From contig JAFMJA010000006.1 in assembly GCA_017853735.1 (NCBI GenBank), forward strand, positions 1-23,519: a stretch of 23,519 nucleotides of DNA, written 5' to 3'. The position numbers were made by a program, and so were the translations under genes. Below, piece after piece: positions 18,492 to 23,519 of this stretch; positions within the stretch are counted from its first letter, which is position 1, and the number at the start of each line of letters is the position of its first letter. The notes beneath the pieces were generated by a model. That model did no database searches and was not told the DNA's origin. It was given only the letters and a program-made list of their open reading frames with translations. The DNA comes from Burkholderiaceae bacterium (GTDB lineage Bacteria > Pseudomonadota > Gammaproteobacteria > Burkholderiales > Burkholderiaceae_C).

Positions 18492-18778
18492 TGCCGGTGA
18501 AAGCTTGACTCGTAGGCGACAGCCGCACCGGTCATGGTGTTTTGCAGTCGCTCAATGGCGCGGCCATGCCGCGTGCTGGCCAAGCCGCCACGAGCCTGCT
18601 GGCTGTGATAGTCCATTAATTCTTTGAGCTTGCTGCGGCAGGCATCCAGCACGCCACCCAGATGCAACGCGATATAAGCCACATGGTCGGCATGCGTTTG
18701 CTGAAACTCCACCGACCACTGTTCGAACAGCTGCGATTTGTAGGTGCCCTTGGCGGGTGTCTTGATGAGCTTGTGCAT
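18488..18778 (-). CDS. Hypothetical protein, 96 residues
   Basis: I do not recognise this gene. From ATG at 18778 it encodes a soluble, helix-rich protein without signal or membrane segment; notable stretches are ADHVAYIALHLGGVLDACRSKLKELMDYH and a His/Ser end (SSFHRH). Codon use is G/C-ending like its neighbours, which supports real coding. The frame remains open upstream to 18973, but that part uses rare codons and has irregular composition, so I exclude it. No Shine-Dalgarno is seen. The stop overlaps the cutA stop in the same way as the comM/MFS pair. Confidence 0.6.
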   Translation of the reverse strand: MHKLIKTPAKGTYKSQLFEQWSVEFQQTHADHVAYIALHLGGVLDACRSKLKELMDYHSQQARGGLASTRHGRAIERLQNTMTGAAVAYESSFHRH

Positions 18779-18950
18779 AAAAAAGAGACGCAAAACACTG
18801 GGTTTGGATACAGCTCTGGTGAAGTCTTGGGTCTGTTTCAGCCACAAGGCGTATCCGCGAGTGTCTATCACGCACGACACCGCGGTTTGGTTGACAGATC
18901 CTTCGGGCTCGGTGAAAAACGTGCAGGGGAATGGCAACCGGTAAGCGGGG

Positions 18951-18970
18951 TAGAATTTGGGCTCCCAAAT
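18951..18970 (+). promoter_or_regulatory. Candidate promoter -10 overlapped by a dyad operator
   Basis: TAGAAT (18951-18956) is a good -10 for the small membrane-protein gene starting at 18994. Immediately overlapping it is ATTTGGG-CT-CCCAAAT (18955-18970), a perfect 7-bp dyad with a 2-base centre, at the expected transcript start. This placement is typical of a repressor operator. No matching -35 and no regulator gene are visible. Confidence 0.35.
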
Positions 18971-18993
18971 CATTCAACCGACCAAACAGCAAC

Positions 18994-19134
18994 ATGTCCA
19001 CGCCGTCCACCCAGCACGATGACAGCACCGACGATCCTGTCGAGCGCATTGTTGGCGCCATCCCGATTGTCATTCCCGCAGCCGGCGCCCTGTTGATCTT
19101 TCTCCTGGCCTTTATCGCCATCTACGTGGGCTGA
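18994..19134 (+). CDS. Small single-pass membrane protein, 46 residues
   Basis: A short acidic, polar N-terminus (MSTPSTQHDDSTDDPVER, residues 1-18) is followed by one strong hydrophobic helix (about 22-45, IPIVIPAAGALLIFLLAFIAIY) that ends the protein. This matches the pattern of small inner-membrane proteins common in Burkholderiales genomes; function unknown. The open frame extends upstream to 18931, but those codons contain the promoter-like dyad, so the ATG at 18994 is preferred. No Shine-Dalgarno is evident. It stands alone between two minus-strand units. Confidence 0.65.
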   Translation: MSTPSTQHDDSTDDPVERIVGAIPIVIPAAGALLIFLLAFIAIYVG

Positions 19135-19202
19135 GCGTCTGTTGGCGGTGATCCGGTGGCGTGAACCCCGGTGCCGCAACACGGGCTAATTGTTGGCCCG
19201 CT

Positions 19203-20360
19203 TCATGAACTGCTGCGCTGCGGCATGATGTGGATACCGTGGGCCGGCAGCCTGACCAGCAAAGGGCTGCCCCTGACCGCCCCCAGCGCGCGCAATTGCG
19301 CGGTGGACAGATTGAGTGTCAGCCGGGTATTGCGCAAGGCCTGAGGCGACAGGGTGCACAAGCTGGTTTCACCCAGGGCCAGCATTTCCTGCAGCTCGCA
19401 GATGACTTGGTTGTCCTGGTCGCCGGCGTGCGTGGCGCTGTTGTCTGGCGCATGGACTTCCACATATTCGCCAAGCACAACCCAGGATACTGCCACCCCG
19501 TCATCCAGACGGTTCTTGTCAACCACCCGCAACTGCAGCACGGCCCCGCTGCTGTCCTGCCAGTTCAGCCGTCCCCATCCAGGCGCCTGCTTGAAAAAAC
19601 GCCCGGCAAAGTGATTCTGGATGCCTACCAGCTGGGCTACCCGTGCATTGCGCGGACTGGCAAACACCTTGGCGGGTGGACCACTTTGCAGGGTTTGGCC
19701 GCCATCCACAATCACCACCCGGTCTGCCAGCCGACGCGCTTCAGCCAGGTCATGGGTGACCAGCACCATCGGGGTGGACATCTCCTGGCGCAAGGCCGCC
19801 AGCTCGCGGTAGAGCGTTTGACGCGTGGGCGCATCAACCGCCGAGAAGGGCTCGTCCAGCAGCAGCACGCCCTGTTGAGGCTTGCCGCTATCGGTCGCAG
19901 GGGTGATTCGGCGCAGGGCGCGGGCCAGGGCTACCCGCTGCTGCTGTCCGCCCGAGAGCTGGGCCGGTCGGCGTTGCGCCAGGCCGGACAGCCCCAGCCG
20001 CTCAAAGAGCGCATGCAGACCCTGGTCATGCAAAAGCTTGACGGGTGTTGGACCGGCGATCGCCACATTTTGTAGCGCAGTCAAATGCGGAAACAGCGCA
20101 TAGTGCTGAAACACCAGCCCCACCCTGCGCTGCTGAGCTCTCAGGGCTAGCCCGCGGCTGCTGTCAAACCAGGGCTCATCACCCACTTGCACCAAGCCAC
20201 TCAGTCGCGGCGCATGCAGCAGGCCGGCCACCGCGCGGAGCAAGGAAGTTTTGCCGCTGCCCGAGGGGCCCACCAGGGCGATCAGCTCGCCGGCGGCGCA
20301 CTCGAATTCAGCCTCCAGGGCGATCGGCCCGGGATTGCGCAGGCGGACCTTGAGACCCAT
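19203..20360 (-). CDS. modC: Molybdate ABC transporter ATP-binding protein ModC
   Basis: ATPase of the molybdate importer, 385 residues, slightly longer than usual. Walker A GPSGSGKT at 31-38, Q-loop VFQHYALFPH (from 83), signature LSGGQ at 135-139, Walker B LLLDEP (Asp 169), and switch His in LVTHDLAEA. An insertion of roughly 8-10 residues (ITPATDSGKPQQ) lies between the signature helix and Walker B. The C-terminal 130 residues look like a TOBE-type regulatory domain but do not show the common Mop sequence clearly. Start ATG overlaps the modB stop by one base (TGATG). The modA-modB-modC order supports molybdate (or tungstate) over sulfate. Confidence 0.92.
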   Translation of the reverse strand: MGLKVRLRNPGPIALEAEFECAAGELIALVGPSGSGKTSLLRAVAGLLHAPRLSGLVQVGDEPWFDSSRGLALRAQQRRVGLVFQHYALFPHLTALQNVAIAGPTPVKLLHDQGLHALFERLGLSGLAQRRPAQLSGGQQQRVALARALRRITPATDSGKPQQGVLLLDEPFSAVDAPTRQTLYRELAALRQEMSTPMVLVTHDLAEARRLADRVVIVDGGQTLQSGPPAKVFASPRNARVAQLVGIQNHFAGRFFKQAPGWGRLNWQDSSGAVLQLRVVDKNRLDDGVAVSWVVLGEYVEVHAPDNSATHAGDQDNQVICELQEMLALGETSLCTLSPQALRNTRLTLNLSTAQLRALGAVRGSPLLVRLPAHGIHIMPQRSSS

Positions 20361-21040
20361 CAGCGGCCCGGCACCATGGGCTTGGCGGATTTGCTGCGAT
20401 CGCTGGCAAATACCAGGGCCAGGGCCAGCAGTGACAACAGGACCAGGGCCAAGGCCATCTGGTGGGCGCCTGCCAGGTCAAAGGCCTGCACCCGGTCGTA
20501 GATGGCCACACTCAAGGTGCGTGTCTCGCCCGCAATGCTGCCGCCCACCATCAACACCACCCCAAACTCACCCAGGGTGTGGGCCACGGTCAGGGCTGCA
20601 CCTGCAAGTACCCCGGGCCAAGCCAGGGGCAGCTCAATTTTCCAGAATGTTTGCCAGGAGGTGAGCCCGCTGACCCAGGCGGCCTCGCGTAGGTTGTCCG
20701 GCAGGGCCGCAAAGGCGCGCTGAATCGGTTGCACCATGAACGGCAGGTTGATCAACACGCTGGCCAGGAGCAAACCCTCAAAGCTGAACACCAGCCGCAC
20801 GCCCAGATGCTGGTTGAACCAGGCGCCGAGGGCTGAATCTGCGCCGAGCGCCAGCAGCAGGTAAAAACCGACCACAGTGGGCGGCAATAACAGCGGCAGC
20901 ATCAGCAGCGCTTCTGCCAGCGGCTTGCCGCGCCAGGGCGTCCAGGCCAGCCAGCGCGCCAGCACGACGCCCAGGGGCAAGAGAATCAGCGCGGTGAGCG
21001 CAGCCAAGGTCAGAGAAACACGGGCAGCCTGCCAATCCAT
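20360..21040 (-). CDS. modB: Molybdate ABC transporter permease ModB
   Basis: Inner-membrane permease, 226 residues with five to six helices. Family marks: LPPTVVGFYLLLALG, FSFEGLLLASVLINLPFMVQPIQRAF, and the coupling loop REAAWVSGLTSWQTFWKIELPLAWPGVLAG followed by LGEFGVVLMVGGSI. This is the ModB form of the EAA motif. It follows modA by 34 bases and is translationally coupled to modC. Confidence 0.95.
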   Translation of the reverse strand: MDWQAARVSLTLAALTALILLPLGVVLARWLAWTPWRGKPLAEALLMLPLLLPPTVVGFYLLLALGADSALGAWFNQHLGVRLVFSFEGLLLASVLINLPFMVQPIQRAFAALPDNLREAAWVSGLTSWQTFWKIELPLAWPGVLAGAALTVAHTLGEFGVVLMVGGSIAGETRTLSVAIYDRVQAFDLAGAHQMALALVLLSLLALALVFASDRSKSAKPMVPGR

Positions 21041-21074
21041 GGCCAGATTATCCGCCCGGTATTGCGCCGGGCCT

Positions 21075-21905
21075 TCAAGCCGGGTTATCCAGCCCGTATC
21101 GACGCATGAGCGCGCGCGCAGCGGGCAGCAACAGGTAGTCGTACAGGCGCGCTGCGTCGGCCTGGGCGGTGCGCAGCAAGATCATGCGCTGGATCAGTGG
21201 GGCATGGAGCTGTTCGTCCAGCAGCAGATGGCGCCCCTGAGAGGCAAGCTCCGGTGCCAGCGCCAGCGACAGGGCCGTGATGCCAGCCTGTGCCGCTCCG
21301 GTGGTGACAAACTGGGTGGCTTGGGCAATGTTTTCGCCCAGCACCAATTTGGCAGCAACCAGCTCCCACAAACCCAGTCGCATCAGGGCCTCGCGCGCGG
21401 CCCGGCCATAGGGCGCATGCTCCGGGTTGGCGATGGCAAATTTGCTGACCCGCCCCCAGTTGTCCTTCAGGCCCTGCAGGCGAGCGTCCAGCGGCAGGGT
21501 CGAGTTGCGTGGCAGGAAGATCGCAATGCGCCCGCGGCCATAAATGGCTCCTTCATCGATGGCCCCCCCGGCAAGTCGTCGGCCCATGCCGGCCTGGATC
21601 AACTGTCTCACCCAGGCCTGGTCTGCTGACATGAACAAGTCCACCGGCAAGCCCTGCCAAATTTGCCGCACAAAGTTGCCCGACGAGCCAAAGCTGGCTT
21701 GTACAGGGATTCCCGTCTCTTGCTGAAACTGATCCAGAAGATGAGTAAGCACAAACTTAAGATCGCTGGCGGCTGCCACTCGAACTGGCTTGGGGGCCTG
21801 CGCGCCAAGGCTTAGACCTGATGAGGCCAGCATGCCCAGCCCCATACCCAAGACATGGCGGCGCTTGGGGCTGCGGTGTGATGGCGGCAAAACCGTAGGG
21901 GTCAT
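21075..21905 (-). CDS. modA: Molybdate-binding periplasmic protein ModA
   Basis: Type II periplasmic binding protein for molybdate/tungstate, 276 residues. The signal region SPKRRHVLGMGLGMLASSGLSLGAQA starts with a Lys-Arg-Arg cluster and may be Sec- or Tat-exported. Ligand-loop motifs: AAASDLKFVL, FGSSGNFVRQI (Ser-Ser oxyanion site) and VDLFMSAD, then FAIANPEHAPYGRAAREAL, the ModA hinge signature. ATG at 21905 begins a 12-residue polar extension before the basic signal part. First gene of modABC, with a possible sigma-70 promoter upstream. No ModE-box palindrome is seen and no modE gene lies in the window. Confidence 0.94.
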   Translation of the reverse strand: MTPTVLPPSHRSPKRRHVLGMGLGMLASSGLSLGAQAPKPVRVAAASDLKFVLTHLLDQFQQETGIPVQASFGSSGNFVRQIWQGLPVDLFMSADQAWVRQLIQAGMGRRLAGGAIDEGAIYGRGRIAIFLPRNSTLPLDARLQGLKDNWGRVSKFAIANPEHAPYGRAAREALMRLGLWELVAAKLVLGENIAQATQFVTTGAAQAGITALSLALAPELASQGRHLLLDEQLHAPLIQRMILLRTAQADAARLYDYLLLPAARALMRRYGLDNPA

Positions 21906-21928
21906 GAAAAGCTCAACACCATCCCTAG

Positions 21929-21957
21929 GTGATAAAAGGGGTGCGTTTTTGGGGCAA
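21929..21957 (-). promoter_or_regulatory. Candidate sigma-70 promoter of modABC
   Basis: On the minus strand TTGCCC (21957-21952) and TATCAC (21934-21929) are separated by exactly 17 bp; each matches its consensus at 4 of 6 positions. The transcript would start about 15-20 bases before the modA ATG. Confidence 0.4.
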
Positions 21958-22062
21958 ATTGCGCCACAATCCCGGATCCACCAAGCCAGAGACCCGGGGA
22001 ATCTTCCCGCCAGTCGTCCGCTTGATTATTGATTAGAAACATTTTCAAACTGGGTCATCGCC

Positions 22063-23519
22063 ATGAACTCTCCCGCCATGCAAGGTATCCAACTCAACGC
22101 GCCCGCTTATGTCAAGCACCCGCGCTTACTGGCCTGGGTGGCCGATATGGTTGCCCTGTGCAAGCCGTCATCCATCCATTGGTGCGATGGGAGTGAGGAA
22201 GAATACCAGCGCTTATGCGATCAGTTGGTGAGGGCGGGCATTTTCATCAAGCTCAATCCGGCCAAGCGCCCAGGCAGTTACCTGTGCCGCTCGGATGCCA
22301 GCGATGTGGCCCGGGTGGAGGACCGTACTTTTATATGTTCGGCCCGTCAGGAGGACGCCGGCCCGACCAATAACTGGATCGACCCGATCCAGATGCGCGC
22401 TCTGATGCAATACGGCAAAGATGGCCAGCCCGCCTTGTTTGATGGTTGCATGCGCGGCCGAACCATGTATGTGGTGCCCTTCTCCATGGGGCCGCTGGGT
22501 AGCGATATCGCCCATATCGGGGTCGAGCTGTCGGATAGTGCCTATGTGGCGGTGAACATGAAGCTCATGACCCGCATGGGCAAGCCGGTGTACGAGGTGC
22601 TGGGTACCGATGGCGAGTTTGTGCCCGCCATGCACACAGTGGGCGCCCCTTTGCAGCCCGGCCAGGCCGACAGCCGCTGGCCCTGCAACCAGACCAAGTA
22701 CATCGTTCACTACCCGGAAACCCGTGAGATCTGGTCCTTCGGCTCGGGCTACGGCGGCAACGCCTTGCTGGGCAAGAAATGTTTCGCCCTGCGCATTGCC
22801 TCCAATATGGGGCGCGACCAGGGCTGGCTGGCCGAGCATATGCTGATCCTGGGTGTCACCAATCCGCAGGGCAAGAAATACCATGTGGCGGCGGCCTTCC
22901 CCAGTGCCTGCGGCAAGACCAATTTCTCCATGATGGTGCCGCCCAAGGGCTTCGAGGGCTGGAAGGTCACCACCATAGGCGACGACATAGCCTGGATCAA
23001 GCCTGGCAGCGATGGCCGCATGTACGCGATCAACCCCGAGGCCGGCTACTTTGGGGTGGCTCCTGGCACCAATTACCAGACCAACCCCAACTGCATGGAC
23101 TCGCTCAAGCGCGATGTGATCTACACCAATGTGGCACTGACCGATGATGGCGATGTCTGGTGGGAAGGCATGGATGGCGCGCCGCCGGCGCATGCGATTG
23201 ACTGGCGCGGCCAGGACTGGACACCACAGATCGCTCGCGAATCTGGCGCCAAGGCAGCCCACCCCAACGCCCGCTTCACCGTGGCCGCCACCAACAACCC
23301 GGCGCTTGACCCTGAATGGGACAACCCCAAAGGGGTGGCGATTGACGCCTTCATCTTCGGCGGCCGACGCTCCAACACCGTGCCACTGGTGACCGAGGCG
23401 CGCAATTGGGTGGAGGGGGTGTATATGGCCGCCACCATGGGCTCTGAAACCACGGCCGCCATCATTGGCCAGCAGGGGGTGGTCCGGCGCGACCCCTTCG
23501 CCATGTTGCCCTTTACCGG
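22063..23519 (+). CDS. pckG: Phosphoenolpyruvate carboxykinase (GTP), N-terminal 485 codons (runs off the right edge)
   Basis: Enzyme interconverting oxaloacetate + GTP and PEP + CO2 + GDP, the first step of gluconeogenesis from organic acids. The frame is open from ATG 22063 to the window end, covering 485 of an expected ~610-620 residues. Diagnostic parts: [11 protein letters not shown] near residue 37, [18 protein letters not shown] (His 216), the GTP-type P-loop [13 protein letters not shown] (Cys 283, Lys 285), the Mn-binding kinase-2 motif GDDIAW (306-311), and [12 protein letters not shown] (guanine/PEP site). The Cys-containing P-loop separates it from the ATP-dependent PckA family. 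No good Shine-Dalgarno is seen before the start. A long minus-strand frame beneath it is a shadow. Confidence 0.97.
   Translation, partial: MNSPAMQGIQLNAPAYVKHPRLLAWVADMVALCKPSSIHWCDGSEEEYQRLCDQLVRAGIFIKLNPAKRPGSYLCRSDASDVARVEDRTFICSARQEDAGPTNNWIDPIQMRALMQYGKDGQPALFDGCMRGRTMYVVPFSMGPLGSDIAHIGVELSDSAYVAVNMKLMTRMGKPVYEVLGTDGEFVPAMHTVGAPLQPGQADSRWPCNQTKYIVHYPETREIWSFGSGYGGNALLGKKCFALRIASNMGRDQGWLAEHMLILGVTNPQGKKYHVAAAFPSACGKTNFSMMVPPKGFEGWKVTTIGDDIAWIKPGSDGRMYAINPEAGYFGVAPGTNYQTNPNCMDSLKRDVIYTNVALTDDGDVWWEGMDGAPPAHAIDWRGQDWTPQIARESGAKAAHPNARFTVAATNNPALDPEWDNPKGVAIDAFIFGGRRSNTVPLVTEARNWVEGVYMAATMGSETTAAIIGQQGVVRRDPFAMLPFT

Noticed and set aside
18779..18973. 65-codon N-terminal extension of the 96-residue gene
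   Set aside because: Codon use and composition differ from the downstream part, and the region includes the candidate promoter of the divergent gene.
19182..19200. Short hairpin (CGGGC/GCCCG) after the small membrane-protein gene
   Set aside because: Only 5 bp with a 9-base loop and no T run; too weak to call a terminator.
22213..23262. Minus-strand frame of 349 codons
   Set aside because: Antisense to pckG, whose motifs are unmistakable; composition is shadow-like.

Overview
The window looks like chromosomal DNA of a betaproteobacterium, most likely order Burkholderiales and family Comamonadaceae. This is inferred from the high G+C, the porin-glnK-amtB nitrogen operon, a B12-dependent methionine synthase carried as two genes, an S-adenosylhomocysteine (SAH) riboswitch and GTP-type PEP carboxykinase. 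I see no phage, IS element, CRISPR array, tRNA or rRNA. Coding density is very high; the longest gene-free stretch is about 275 bases, and it holds a riboswitch.

Layout. 1-1494 (minus strand): a nitrogen-limitation operon (TorF-type porin, PII protein GlnK, start of ammonium transporter AmtB), preceded by a near-consensus sigma-54 promoter (1540-1556) and two NtrC-like dyads (1646-1684). 1711-3231 (plus): comM, a competence-linked AAA+ ATPase. 3228-5717: two divergent MFS transporters of different subfamilies. 5785-8505 (minus): metH2, the folate/B12/activation part of methionine synthase, with an SAH riboswitch in its leader. 8781-15079 (plus): a LivJHMGF-type ABC transporter followed by an aromatic-type aldehyde dehydrogenase. 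15168-16214 (minus): metH1, the homocysteine-binding half. 16249-18491 (plus): recQ and cutA. 18488-19134: two small genes of unknown function, one a single-pass membrane protein. 19203-21905 (minus): modABC for molybdate. 22063 to the end (plus): pckG, cut by the window edge.

How the genes work together. The two metH pieces should together make one complete cobalamin-dependent methionine synthase, yet they are about 6.7 kb apart with an oppositely oriented transport and oxidation cassette between them. Only the metH2 piece shows an SAH riboswitch. A perfect 9-bp stem in its leader can hide the ribosome-binding site and is mutually exclusive with the riboswitch pseudoknot, which fits an SAH-ON switch. 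The ABC transporter plus dehydrogenase probably imports a small, perhaps aromatic, compound and oxidises an aldehyde derived from it; the substrate cannot be read from sequence.

The most notable items are the regulatory ones: the SAH switch, the sigma-54/NtrC module lying against comM, a strong intrinsic terminator between the binding-protein gene and the permease genes, and several genes with a -10-like hexamer 6-7 nt before the ATG and no Shine-Dalgarno, suggesting leaderless mRNAs. I found no clearly undescribed multi-gene system.
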